From contig NZ_CP029193.1 of assembly GCF_008642355.1 (NCBI RefSeq), forward strand, positions 1,574,001-1,638,000: DNA of 64,000 bases. Reading direction: 5' to 3'. Every line of letters starts with the position of its first letter. Positions within the stretch are counted from its first letter, which is position 1. This document shows positions 41,138-49,167 of this stretch, piece after piece. A program made the position numbers and the translations under genes. Below the pieces are notes generated by a model. It was not told the origin of the DNA. It was given only the letters and a program-made list of their open reading frames with translations, and searched no databases. This DNA comes from Streptomyces venezuelae (GTDB lineage Bacteria; Actinomycetota; Actinomycetes; Streptomycetales; Streptomycetaceae).

Positions 41138-42195
41138 GCGGACTCCCCCGTGATCGCTGCGTACCGGTTGGCGGGCCGGGCGAGCCCGAGGTGTTCGCGG
41201 AGCGTGCTGCCCGGATAGAAGGTGCGGAACAGGCCGCGGTGCTGGAGCAGCGCGACGGTGCCGTTGACGAGCCGCTCCAGGTCACGCCGTGGCTCGGCGG
41301 GTGTGAGGTGGAAGCCGTCGACGGCGCCCGCGCGGTGCCAGTCGGCGATGAGCTCGGCGAGGTCGACGGGCCCGCCGCGGTAGGCGGGGCCTCCGGCGGT
41401 GGGCAGCGGGCCGCCGCCGTGGCCCGGTTCGGCGGCGTGCTCGCCGCCGCCGAGGTCGACGTCGAGGGCGGCGAAGACGAGCAGCGTCTGCGGGTCGCGC
41501 CCGTACCGGGCGGCCAGGCCGCGCAGTTCGGCGCGCGCGGTGTCGGCCCGCTCGACGGAGGCGGCGCGCACCAGGGCGACGTCCGCGTGCCGTGCGGCGG
41601 TCTCGCGGGCCTGCGGCGCGGTCGCGTCGACGACCCGCACCGGGTGGCCCTGCGGCGGGCGCGGCACGATGGAGGGCCCGCGCACCGAGAACGTACGGCC
41701 CGCGAAGTCGGCGTAGTGCAGCTTGTCCCGGTCGATGAAGCGGCCGGTCGCCACGTCCCGTATCTCCGCGTCGTCCTCCCAGCTGTCCCACAGCCGGGCC
41801 GCGGCTTCGGCGACGTCACCGGCCTCCCGCCACAGCTCCTCGCGCGGCGCCGCTCTCCGCCGCCCGAAGAGCCGTGCCTCGGCCTCCGTCGCCGAGACGT
41901 CGAGCGCCCAGCCGGCCCGCCCGTGGCTGACCCAGTCGAGGGTCGCCACGGCGGCCTGCACGTGGAACGGCTCGGTGTGCGTGGTCGTGACGGTCGGCAC
42001 GAGGCCGATCCGCGCGGTGCCGGGCGCGATCCTGGCGGCCACGGCGAGCGCGTCGGGCCCGGGGCGCGCGAAGGAGTCGTGGAGCGTCACGAAGTCGAGC
42101 GCGCCGTGCTCGGCGAGGAGCGCCGATTCGAGGTAGGGGGCCGCTTCGTGGGTGTCGGGCCGGTCGATGGCGACGGCGAGGTGGAGGGAAGGCAT
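41134..42195 (-). CDS. LLM-class flavin-dependent oxidoreductase (second)
   Basis: A 353-residue luciferase-like TIM-barrel protein: HLAVAIDRPDTHEAAPYLESALLAEHGALDFVTLHDSF at the N-terminus, GLVPTVTTTHTEPFHVQAAVATLDWVSHGRAGWALDVSA, and a C-terminal GFHLTPAEPRRDLERLVNGTVALLQHRGLFR similar to the end of the first LLM enzyme (LLQERGAYR). It is shorter than the neighbour, lacking one insertion. Located between the ABC ATPase gene (16 bp away) and the first LLM gene (4-bp overlap). No flavin reductase gene is in this operon, so the reductant supply must be elsewhere. Confidence 0.9.
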   Translation of the reverse strand: MPSLHLAVAIDRPDTHEAAPYLESALLAEHGALDFVTLHDSFARPGPDALAVAARIAPGTARIGLVPTVTTTHTEPFHVQAAVATLDWVSHGRAGWALDVSATEAEARLFGRRRAAPREELWREAGDVAEAAARLWDSWEDDAEIRDVATGRFIDRDKLHYADFAGRTFSVRGPSIVPRPPQGHPVRVVDATAPQARETAARHADVALVRAASVERADTARAELRGLAARYGRDPQTLLVFAALDVDLGGGEHAAEPGHGGGPLPTAGGPAYRGGPVDLAELIADWHRAGAVDGFHLTPAEPRRDLERLVNGTVALLQHRGLFRTFYPGSTLREHLGLARPANRYAAITGESA

Positions 42196-42211
42196 GCGTA
42201 CTCCCGGAGGA

Positions 42212-42988
42212 CTAGAGGACCTTGGAGAGGAAGGCGCGCGTACGGTCGTGGCGCGGCCTGTCGAGTACGTCGGCGGGGGCGCCCTGTTCGACGACGCGGC
42301 CGTCGTCCATGAAGACGACGGTGTCGGCCACCTCGCGGGCGAAGCCGATCTCGTGGGTGACGACGATCATCGTGGTGCCCTGCCGGGCGAGGTCCTTGAT
42401 GACGTCGAGGACCTCGCCGACCAGTTCGGGGTCGAGAGCCGACGTCGGCTCGTCGAAGAGGAGCAGGCGCGGTTCCAGGGCGAGCGCGCGGGCGATGGCG
42501 ACGCGCTGCTGCTGTCCGCCGGAGAGCTGTCGCGGGTACGTGCCGGCCTTGTCGGCGAGGCCGACGCGCTCCAGGAGCTCCCGCGCGGCCCGTTCCGCGG
42601 CGCGGCGGGGTCGTTTGAGCGCGGAGACGGGTGCCTCGACGAGGTTCTCCAGGACGGTCAGGTGCGGGAAGAGGTTGAAGTTCTGGAAGACGAAGCCGAT
42701 CCGGGTGCGCTGTTTGAGCACCTCGCGTTCGGGCAGCTCGTGCAGCTTGTCGCCGGAGCGCCGGTAGCCGATGAGCGATCCGTCGACGGTGATCCGTCCC
42801 GCGTCGACCTTCTCCAGGTGGTTGATGGTGCGCAGGAGGGTGGACTTGCCGGATCCGGACGGCCCGATGACGACGGTGACCTCGCCCCGGCCGACGTGCA
42901 GGTCGACGCCCTTCAGGACCGGCAGGGAGCCGAAGGACTTGTGCACGGAACGGACGTCGACCATGGGGGTGTCACTGGGCTGCGTCAT
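42212..42988 (-). CDS. Amino-acid-type ABC transporter ATP-binding protein
   Basis: A 258-residue ABC ATPase of the polar amino acid (GlnQ/HisP) group: Walker A GPSGSGKST, Q-loop FVFQNFNLFPHLTVLENL, signature LSGGQQQRVAIARALA, Walker B LLLFDEPTSALDPE and switch His VTHEIGFAREVAD. It powers uptake with the permease at 44750-45616 and, by inference, the lipoprotein receptor at 46116-47078. Its ATG lies 17 bases inside the end of the FAD/NAD(P)-binding protein gene, so translation is coupled. Confidence 0.95.
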   Translation of the reverse strand: MTQPSDTPMVDVRSVHKSFGSLPVLKGVDLHVGRGEVTVVIGPSGSGKSTLLRTINHLEKVDAGRITVDGSLIGYRRSGDKLHELPEREVLKQRTRIGFVFQNFNLFPHLTVLENLVEAPVSALKRPRRAAERAARELLERVGLADKAGTYPRQLSGGQQQRVAIARALALEPRLLLFDEPTSALDPELVGEVLDVIKDLARQGTTMIVVTHEIGFAREVADTVVFMDDGRVVEQGAPADVLDRPRHDRTRAFLSKVL

Positions 42989-44753
42989 GGGTCCCTCGCG
43001 TGGTCGTGGTCCTGTGGGTGCGCAGGAAGTCGAGTACGGCGCGTGCCGTGGCGTCGTTCTGCCGGAAGGTGGGGCTGTTGGTGCGGGGCCGGGTGAACGC
43101 TCCGGCGCCGCGCGCGTCGGTGTGCGGGCCGAGGGCGAAGCGGCGCGGGTGGGGTGTGCCCGCCCGGTCGAGCACGCGTCCGTCGGCCGGGTCCACGGCG
43201 AGGAGTCCGGCCGCTGTCGACGCGGCGCCCTCGGCGTGCAGGGCGCGCAGGAGCGGGTCGCGGGTGCGGGCGAGGGTGGGCTGCGGGAGCCGCGCCTCGA
43301 CGAGCGCGCGGGCCTCGGTGATCTGTCCGGGCAGAGTGGGGCTCTGGGCGCGGAACACCCCGTCCCCGGCGCTGACCTGCACGTCCGCGCCGAGGAACCG
43401 GACGACTCCGGCGCGGGAGAGGGCGAGCAGCTGCTTCAGGCGGGGGCCCGGCGGCCCCGATGCCAGGTAGCTGAAGAAGCCGTGCCACCACGTCCCGACG
43501 TCGCCGAGCCGCATCAGCTGCCCGTACACGGAGAGCAGTCCGAGGAAGACGGCGAGGTCGGGGCTGTGTCCGGGGTCGTGCCTGCGCGCGAGGTCGTCGG
43601 CGATGTGGGCGCGCAGACCGTCCTGCAGCGCCGCGTACGAGGTGTGGCGCACGCCTGCCAGCGGGTGGTCGAGCGCGGTGAGGTCGAGCCGGTCGGCGGG
43701 GTCGGGCACGGCGGAGGCGACGAGGGCGTCCAGTTCGGGGCTGCCGGGGTCGCAGGCCGCGTACTTCTCGTCGAAGTCGGTCCAGGCGGTGCGGGTGCGG
43801 TCGGGGTGGGCGGCGAAGAGGCGGTGGTAGTGGGCGAAGCCGAGCTCCTTCTCGACGAGCGGCCAGACGTCGCGCCGGAAGTCGTACCCGTCGGGTCGCG
43901 CGAGGAGCCCGTCGATCTGGGCGGGGCCCAGGTAACGGGGAAGTGGCGGCCGTTCGCCGTCCCAGTCGTAGCCGATCTTCGAGCGGTAGGGGACGCCGCG
44001 CCGCGACCCGACGTACAGGATCGGCTCGCGCCCCGAGGGGTGGTATGTGTCCCCTTCGTACCGTCCGCCGCGCCCTTCGGTGAGGAGAACCATCAGGTCG
44101 ACGAAGGCGAGACCGAAGCCGCGCACGATGACGGGGGCCCCGGGTTCGAGCGGCGACAGGTCGGTGTCGGCGGTGAAGTCGGGCGGCAGGTGCACGAGAC
44201 CGGTGCGCTCGGCGTACGCGGCCAAGTCGCTCTGCTCGTGGTCGAGTTCGGCGTCCAGGTGCCCCTGCGCGAGGATGACGAGATCGGCGTCGAGGGGCGC
44301 GTCGACGCCTTCGAGCGCCACTTCCTGGCGGGTGTCGCGTGCCCCGGTGACGCGCAGGGCCCTGCGGCGGTGGTGGTGGACGACGACGCCTTCGGGCAGC
44401 GCGGCGACGGCCTTCTCGTACACCCAGCGCAGGTAGGCGCTCTGCTCGCGGCGGCCGAGGAAGGCCCGCCCGTCGCGCCCGGTCCACTCGTGGAGCGCCG
44501 GTCCCGGCAGGACGGGTCCTGCGACCTCCACGGTCTCGTCGGTGAACATCGTGACGTCCTGGGCCTGCGAGTTCATCCAGAGGAGCGGCGACTGGTCGTG
44601 CCGCCAGATGCGGCCGCCGCCCGGCGGGTAGGGGTCGACGAGGTGGATGTCGAGACCCGCGTCGCCGTACATCTCGGCCGCGTTGGCACCGAGCCGCTCC
44701 AGGATGCCGGTGGCGCGCGGCCCCGCGCCCACGATGACGAGCGACCGCCTCAC
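42972..44753 (-). CDS. FAD/NAD(P)-binding oxidoreductase within the ABC operon
   Basis: A 593-residue protein with a Rossmann dinucleotide motif at the start (RRSLVIVGAGPRATGILERLG), then VDPYPPGGGRIWR and NSQAQDVTMFTDE, matching the FAD/NAD(P)-binding (NAD_binding_9) family of uncertain substrate. A second G-x-G-x-x-x-x-D patch, IVRGFGLAFVDLMVLLTEGRGG, occurs mid-protein. GTG 44753 overlaps the permease stop by GTGA. An unusual insertion between permease and ATPase genes, it may hydroxylate or oxidise the imported compound. Start chosen because the longer reading frame crosses the permease gene. Confidence 0.88.
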   Translation of the reverse strand: MRRSLVIVGAGPRATGILERLGANAAEMYGDAGLDIHLVDPYPPGGGRIWRHDQSPLLWMNSQAQDVTMFTDETVEVAGPVLPGPALHEWTGRDGRAFLGRREQSAYLRWVYEKAVAALPEGVVVHHHRRRALRVTGARDTRQEVALEGVDAPLDADLVILAQGHLDAELDHEQSDLAAYAERTGLVHLPPDFTADTDLSPLEPGAPVIVRGFGLAFVDLMVLLTEGRGGRYEGDTYHPSGREPILYVGSRRGVPYRSKIGYDWDGERPPLPRYLGPAQIDGLLARPDGYDFRRDVWPLVEKELGFAHYHRLFAAHPDRTRTAWTDFDEKYAACDPGSPELDALVASAVPDPADRLDLTALDHPLAGVRHTSYAALQDGLRAHIADDLARRHDPGHSPDLAVFLGLLSVYGQLMRLGDVGTWWHGFFSYLASGPPGPRLKQLLALSRAGVVRFLGADVQVSAGDGVFRAQSPTLPGQITEARALVEARLPQPTLARTRDPLLRALHAEGAASTAAGLLAVDPADGRVLDRAGTPHPRRFALGPHTDARGAGAFTRPRTNSPTFRQNDATARAVLDFLRTHRTTTTRGTHDAAQ

Positions 44754-45616
44754 CGGGCACGCTCCGAGCCCTTGGCGTAGTGCCGCTCGACGTAGTACTG
44801 GCCGACGCCGAGCACCGAGGTGACCACGACGTACCAGGTGGTGGCGACCATGAGCAGCGGGATGACCTGGTAGGTGCGGTGGTAGACGAGCTGCACGGAG
44901 TAGAGCAGGTCCTGCACGGCGATGACGGAGACGATCGAGGTGCCCTTGAGGGTGCCGATCAGCATGTTCCCGGCCGGCGGCACGATGGACCGCATGGCCT
45001 GCGGCAGGACGATCCGCCGCCACCTGCGCCACCGCCCGAGACCCAGCGACTGCGCGGCCTCGGTCTGCCCGCGGTCGACGGAGAGGATCCCGCCGCGCAC
45101 CACTTCGGCGGCGTACGCGGCCTCGTGCAGGGTGAGCCCGATGACGGCGATGGTGACGGGGCCGAGCAGGTTCACCGTCTTCACGCCGAACAGCTGCGGG
45201 TACAGCGCACCGATGTTGAACCAGAAGAGCAGCTGCACCAGGATCGGCATCGACCTGAAGAACCAGACGTACCCCCAGCTCACCGCCCGCAGCACGGGGT
45301 TGGCGGAGAGCCTGCCCAGGGCGAGGAGCGTGCCGAGGGCGAAGCCGAGCGCCATGACGAGGGCGGTCAGCCAGAGCGTGAGCCCGAGCCCGCGCAGCAC
45401 GGAGGCGGAGGTGAAGTAGTCGCCGACGACGTCCCATTGGAACGCGTCGTTGCGTACGACGGAGGTGGCCGCCAGCGCGAGCAGGACGAGGACGACGACG
45501 GCCGCCGTCCACTGTCCCGCGCGGGGGCGGGGCACGATGCGCGGCTCGGCGGGGAGTTCGGTGGATTCGCGGGGCTCGGGGACCGGCGCCGGTTTGGCGA
45601 GGGTGTCGGAAGACAT
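44750..45616 (-). CDS. Amino-acid-type ABC transporter permease
   Basis: A 288-residue membrane protein with a polar N-terminal tail, one leading span (about 36-54) and five further spans. The HisMQ-type signature VWFFRSMPILVQLLFWFN and the EAA loop EVVRGGILSVDRGQTEAAQSLGLGRWRRWRRIVLPQAMRSIVPP (ATPase contact) are present. It is the first gene of the minus-strand operon, with the ATG at 45616 after GGAGCCTTCCGC. It presumably works as a homodimer with the ATPase at 42212-42988, since no second permease gene is present. Confidence 0.94.
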   Translation of the reverse strand: MSSDTLAKPAPVPEPRESTELPAEPRIVPRPRAGQWTAAVVVLVLLALAATSVVRNDAFQWDVVGDYFTSASVLRGLGLTLWLTALVMALGFALGTLLALGRLSANPVLRAVSWGYVWFFRSMPILVQLLFWFNIGALYPQLFGVKTVNLLGPVTIAVIGLTLHEAAYAAEVVRGGILSVDRGQTEAAQSLGLGRWRRWRRIVLPQAMRSIVPPAGNMLIGTLKGTSIVSVIAVQDLLYSVQLVYHRTYQVIPLLMVATTWYVVVTSVLGVGQYYVERHYAKGSERAR

Positions 45617-45799
45617 GCGGAAGGCTCCGTGGATACAGAAGATCGAACACGGGTGACGCCTTCACATGGACCGAGCCCCTCAGCACGATCCGCCTCGACA
45701 TTACGGTGTGGCGGACACGCGTTGTCAAGGCTGTCCAGGATGTGAGCCTTACGTCTCACGGCAGTTGACGCGGAAACGGATGCCTGTTCCACTTGGCCC

Positions 45800-45871
45800 A
45801 TGCATCCGCAGCAGTGGCTGGTCACGCGCTCCCACATCGACTTCGGTCGAGTGTGGTCGGCGTCTTGTTGA
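45800..45871 (+). CDS. 23-residue Cys-terminated leader peptide (cysteine-type attenuator)
   Basis: A short ORF encoding MHPQQWLVTRSHIDFGRVW followed by S-A-S-C and TGA. Its second half fits R-x-H-[VI]-D-[LF]-x-R-x-x-S-x-x-C, the motif of the actinobacterial putative leader peptides found before sulfur-assimilation and cysteine-related operons. The penultimate codon before TGA is TGT (Cys), the residue whose shortage would stall the ribosome. It precedes a 7-bp GC hairpin 29 bases after the stop and lies 244 bp before the receptor lipoprotein gene. No Shine-Dalgarno sequence is seen, consistent with leaderless translation. Confidence 0.75.
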   Translation: MHPQQWLVTRSHIDFGRVWSASC

Positions 45872-45900
45872 TGTCTTTCTGAGCCGACCCCCTGCGCGCC

Positions 45901-45917
45901 GGGCCCGTTCCGGGCCC
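45901..45917 (+). terminator. Attenuator-like hairpin after the leader peptide
   Basis: GGGCCCG and CGGGCCC form a perfect 7-bp stem with a TTC loop, 29 bases past the leader stop, followed by a pyrimidine-rich stretch (GTCTCTCTACTCCCTCTTC). It may be the terminator or blocking stem of a cysteine-responsive attenuator controlling the downstream receptor gene. An alternative pairing partner was not worked out. Confidence 0.45.
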
Positions 45918-46115
45918 GTCTCTCTACTCCCTCTTCGGACCGGTCGGTCTTCCGCGTACGTCCGACGCCCGCGCCGCCGCGCGCCGTCGCCCCCGCCTTC
46001 ACACGCGTACGTCGCCGTTCCCGTGCCACGAGCGGTGACACCCCCTCCCCTCGTACGTCTCGTACTCCCGTACGTCCGCTTCGCCCTGCCCTGCCGAGCT
46101 GGAGACCGTCACGCC

Positions 46116-47078
46116 ATGAGCACGCCCCCGCAGTCCCGCCGCATCCCGGCGGCCTTCGCCCTGATCACCGCGGCCACCCTCGCCCTGACCGCGTGCGGTG
46201 CGGGCGGTGACGCCGCCGGACCGGCCGGCGCCGCCGCTCCGGCCGGCGGGGGCGCGAAGATCCCGACCGCGGATGTCGTGTCCTCGGTCAGGAAGAACGA
46301 ATCGGCGGCGCGTCTGCTCCCCGAGGACGTACGCGCCGCCGGTTCGCTGTCCGTCGCCTCCTCCGTCGGCGGCACACCGCCCGGCGCGCTCTACCTGGAG
46401 GACGGCAGGACGATCGTCGGCCAGGACATCGACTTCGCGGACGCGGTCGCCAAGGTCCTCGGCCTGCGGCTGAAACGGGAGGCGGCGAGCTTCGAGGCGA
46501 TCCTGCCGGCCCTGGGCAGCGGCAAGTACGACCTCGGAACGGGCAACTTCGGCGTCACCGACGAGCGCCGGAAGACCATCGACTTCGTCACCTACATCAA
46601 CGACGGCCAGGGCTTCGCCGTCCGCCAGGACAGCAGGCTCAAGAAGGTCACCGACTTCGAGCAGCTGTGCGGCCTGAACGTGGCGACCGGCGTGGGCACC
46701 ACCTTCGAGGTCACGCTGGAGGACAACAAGCACGTCTGCGAGGAGGCGGGCAAGAAGCCGTACAGCGTGAAGACGTACGCCGAGCAGGGCGCGATCTGGG
46801 CCGCGCTCCAGCAGGGCCGCGCCGACGTGGTGATGTCCACCATCAACGGTCTGCGCTACGCGGTGAAACAGCAGGAGGGTCTGAAGTTCCTCGGCGAGTA
46901 CCGGCGGCTCGACGTCGGCTTCGCCTTCAAGAAGGGCTCGGAGCTCACGCCCGCCTTCCGGGCGGCGGTGGACCGGCTCATCGAGGACGGCACGTACGAC
47001 CGCATCCTGAAGAAGTGGGGCACGCGGGGCTCGGCGATCGAGCGGTCCCGGATCTCCCCGCCGGAGATCAAGGACTGA
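46116..47078 (+). CDS. Amino-acid-type ABC transporter receptor lipoprotein
   Basis: A 320-residue solute-binding lipoprotein. A signal with lipobox LTACG (Cys about 29) is followed by a family 3 (SBP_bac_3) domain: GQDIDFADAVAKVLGLRLK, FEAILPALGSGKYDLGTGNFGVTDERRKTIDFV, VRQDSRLKKVTDFEQLCGLNVATGVGTTFE and TYDRILKKWG. It would feed the permease/ATPase encoded on the opposite strand. It follows a Cys-ended leader ORF. Substrate is inferred to be an organosulfur amino acid from the monooxygenase neighbours; sequence alone allows any polar amino acid. Confidence 0.92.
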   Translation: MSTPPQSRRIPAAFALITAATLALTACGAGGDAAGPAGAAAPAGGGAKIPTADVVSSVRKNESAARLLPEDVRAAGSLSVASSVGGTPPGALYLEDGRTIVGQDIDFADAVAKVLGLRLKREAASFEAILPALGSGKYDLGTGNFGVTDERRKTIDFVTYINDGQGFAVRQDSRLKKVTDFEQLCGLNVATGVGTTFEVTLEDNKHVCEEAGKKPYSVKTYAEQGAIWAALQQGRADVVMSTINGLRYAVKQQEGLKFLGEYRRLDVGFAFKKGSELTPAFRAAVDRLIEDGTYDRILKKWGTRGSAIERSRISPPEIKD

Positions 47079-47099
47079 CACACGCCTGCCGGGGAGGGG

Positions 47100-48416
47100 T
47101 CAGAGCCCGCAGTCGCAGCAGGCGCAGCACTCGCAGCAGCCGCAGTCGCAGTCGCACTTGTGGCAGCAGCCCTCGCGCTTCTTGCGGGACCAGGGGCCCT
47201 CGTACTCCTCGGCGCAGCACACCTTGCAGGTGCAGCAGAGCCCGATGGCGACGGCACACCCCGCCCAGAAGCCGCGCTTGCCGGGCTTCGGCGGCTGTGG
47301 CTCGAAGGCGGGCCCACCGCCGAAGCCGCCGGGTCCGCCGGGCCCACCAGGCCCGACCGGCCCACCGGGGGTCCCGCCGCCGTACGGATTGCCGCCCCCG
47401 TGAGGATCGCCGCCCCCGTACGGGTTCCCGCCTCCGTAGGGCCCACCCTGCGGAGGAGCACCGTACGCACCCGCACCCGCGCCTCCCTGCGGCGGGCCGA
47501 AGGCCCCGCCCTGATGCGCCGTCACCTCATGCGCCATGTCGCCGTGAGCATGCCCACAGGCCACCGTGCCGAAGGCGCGGTCGATCGACGTGCCCAGCTC
47601 GTGCGCGAGCAACCGGTGCGCCAGCTTGCCGTCGGTGAACTCGGCGTCGCGCAGTGCGAGCCGGATGCCGTGCAGCGCGTCGTCGGCGAGACGGCGCGCC
47701 TCGGCGAGTGACGTGCCGGTCGCGGTGAGCGGGTTCCACGCACCCGACGCGGCGTCAGCTTCCCTGTCCTCGACGGCGTCGAGGAGGTGGGCGAGGCGGC
47801 CGAAGAGGCGGCCCGCCTCGGCGAGCGGTGCCGCGTTGCCGGGCCGTCCGGCGAGCACGGCGGTGTGCGCGAAGGCCGCGGCGGTCGCGGTCTCCGTCGG
47901 CTCGGTGACCGCGAGCAGCGAGGTGCCGGGGCCCGCCAAGGCCTCGACGCCGGCCTGCCGTTCGACGGCGTCGACCAGGACCGCCGTGTCGAACCCCACA
48001 TCGGCGCCGGTCCGCGCGCCCGCCCTGTCCCAGTTCCGTGCCACGCGCCGGGCGGCGACGGCCACCGGCCTGCGTGCCAGGATGCCGTCCCCGTCGACGA
48101 CATGGTCACGGACCTTCGCCGAGGCGAGCACCAGCGAGACGGCGGCGGCGAGCCGCGCCCCCTCCCCCTGGGCGACGGAGGCGGTCCGCATGCCGCGCAG
48201 CGGGCACGGCCCCGCGGTGCGCCGCCATCCGGTGGTCCGCTCCGCCTGAGCCTCCGTCAGAACCGAGATGATCAGGCCGTCATAGTTGGTGACGACGCGG
48301 GCGAACTGCCCGTGGTCGCCGCGCAGCGCGAGGCAGAGCCCGCACAGATGCGCCATCCACTGGGTCTTGAGTCCTTCGCCGAGGCGATGGCTGCAGGGCC
48401 TGACGATTCCGAACAA
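47100..48416 (-). CDS. DUF5685 protein with Cys-rich C-terminus
   Basis: A 438-residue protein of the DUF5685 group: LFGIVRPCSHRLGEGLKTQWMAHLCGLCLALRGDHGQFARVVTNYDGL, with conserved Cys pairs and His, then a helical middle. After about residue 320 comes a Gly/Pro/Asn/Tyr repeat (units like NPYGGG and DPHGGG), one short hydrophobic patch, and a final ~45-residue segment holding some 17 cysteines, ending in CACCDCGL. The TTG at 48416 is chosen because homologues begin with FGIVRPC and GGGGGAG lies five bases upstream. The Cys cluster suggests metal or redox chemistry; function unknown. No TM anchor is certain. Confidence 0.85.
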   Translation of the reverse strand: MFGIVRPCSHRLGEGLKTQWMAHLCGLCLALRGDHGQFARVVTNYDGLIISVLTEAQAERTTGWRRTAGPCPLRGMRTASVAQGEGARLAAAVSLVLASAKVRDHVVDGDGILARRPVAVAARRVARNWDRAGARTGADVGFDTAVLVDAVERQAGVEALAGPGTSLLAVTEPTETATAAAFAHTAVLAGRPGNAAPLAEAGRLFGRLAHLLDAVEDREADAASGAWNPLTATGTSLAEARRLADDALHGIRLALRDAEFTDGKLAHRLLAHELGTSIDRAFGTVACGHAHGDMAHEVTAHQGGAFGPPQGGAGAGAYGAPPQGGPYGGGNPYGGGDPHGGGNPYGGGTPGGPVGPGGPGGPGGFGGGPAFEPQPPKPGKRGFWAGCAVAIGLCCTCKVCCAEEYEGPWSRKKREGCCHKCDCDCGCCECCACCDCGL

Positions 48417-48707
48417 GACGACTCCCCCGAGAGGCCCGTGTGTGATCAACCCCGGCATCGTAGCCATCGCCTCGTTCACCCGTACGCACCGGCCGTCACC
48501 CATACGCCGTGAAGAATCATATTTCACTCACTGTCAGCAGCCGTGCACAGTACGACCCTTGGAGCGCACCGCACATCGGCGTGTTGACTCTGCACCAGTA
48601 CCGTCACGAAAACCCCGCGCGGCGACTATCCACTTGGCGCATCATCCGCATCATGGACGACGATAGGGATGCGGAATTCAGGGAAACCGCTGCGAGAGGA
48701 GGCGTCC

Positions 48708-49157
48708 ATGGGATCGGTGCGCAAGGCGAGTGCTTGGCTTGGCCTCGTCGACGACAACAACGACGAGCGTTACTACGACGACGGCTACGAAGACGACCGG
48801 AGCGAGGGGCCCGACCAGCCGGAGGCCTGGGTCACCGACCCGCGTGTGCGGGTGGCGAGCGAGAAGGCCCAGGAGCAGGAACACCGGATCGGGACCGTGA
48901 CCCCGGACAGCTTCCGGGACGCCCGCCGCATCGGTGAGCTCTTCCGGGACGGTGTCCCGGTCATCATGAACCTGACGTCCATGGAGCCCACCGACGCCAA
49001 GCGCGTGGTCGACTTCGCGGCGGGCCTCACGTTCGGCCTGCGCGGTTCGATCGAGCGGGTCGCCACGCGGGTCTTCCTGCTCACGCCTGCCGACACGCAG
49101 ATCGTCAACGGCGAGGCCGGGAGCCGCGCGTCGGACGGCTTCTTCAACCAGAGCTAG
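48708..49157 (+). CDS. sepF: SepF-like cell-division protein
   Basis: A 149-residue SepF/DUF552 protein. The N-terminal amphipathic helix [13 protein letters not shown] (membrane binding) is followed by an acidic, Tyr/Asp-rich linker and the FtsZ-binding/dimer domain: [79 protein letters not shown] lies five bases before ATG 48708. It stands outside the division and cell wall cluster (no ftsZ, ylmD or ylmE nearby), so it is probably one of the extra SepF paralogues that streptomycetes carry rather than the main copy. Confidence 0.9.
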   Translation: MGSVRKASAWLGLVDDNNDERYYDDGYEDDRSEGPDQPEAWVTDPRVRVASEKAQEQEHRIGTVTPDSFRDARRIGELFRDGVPVIMNLTSMEPTDAKRVVDFAAGLTFGLRGSIERVATRVFLLTPADTQIVNGEAGSRASDGFFNQS

Positions 49158-49167
49158 GCGAGGCCGC

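Larger units (their letters stand above)
45617..46115. other. 499-bp divergent control region of the organosulfur locus
   Basis: Holds the leader ORF (45800-45871), its hairpin, and four exact CGTACGTC octamers (45955, 46006, 46052, 46069) before the receptor gene. For the minus-strand operon, TTGACA (45728-45723) followed after 19 bases by TAATGT is a weak promoter candidate. For the plus strand, TTGACG at 45765-45770, 17 bp, and TCCACT at 45788-45793 would place transcription start at or next to the leader ATG, making the leader mRNA leaderless. These promoter calls are tentative. Confidence 0.5.

Noticed and set aside
39009..41819. 936-codon frame covering DUF1684 and part of both LLM genes
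   Set aside because: Only its last 267 codons are DUF1684; the rest is an out-of-frame shadow of the two LLM genes, which have their own overlapping starts and stops.
48584..48612. TTGACT-based promoter for sepF
   Set aside because: No -10 element at suitable spacing could be found.
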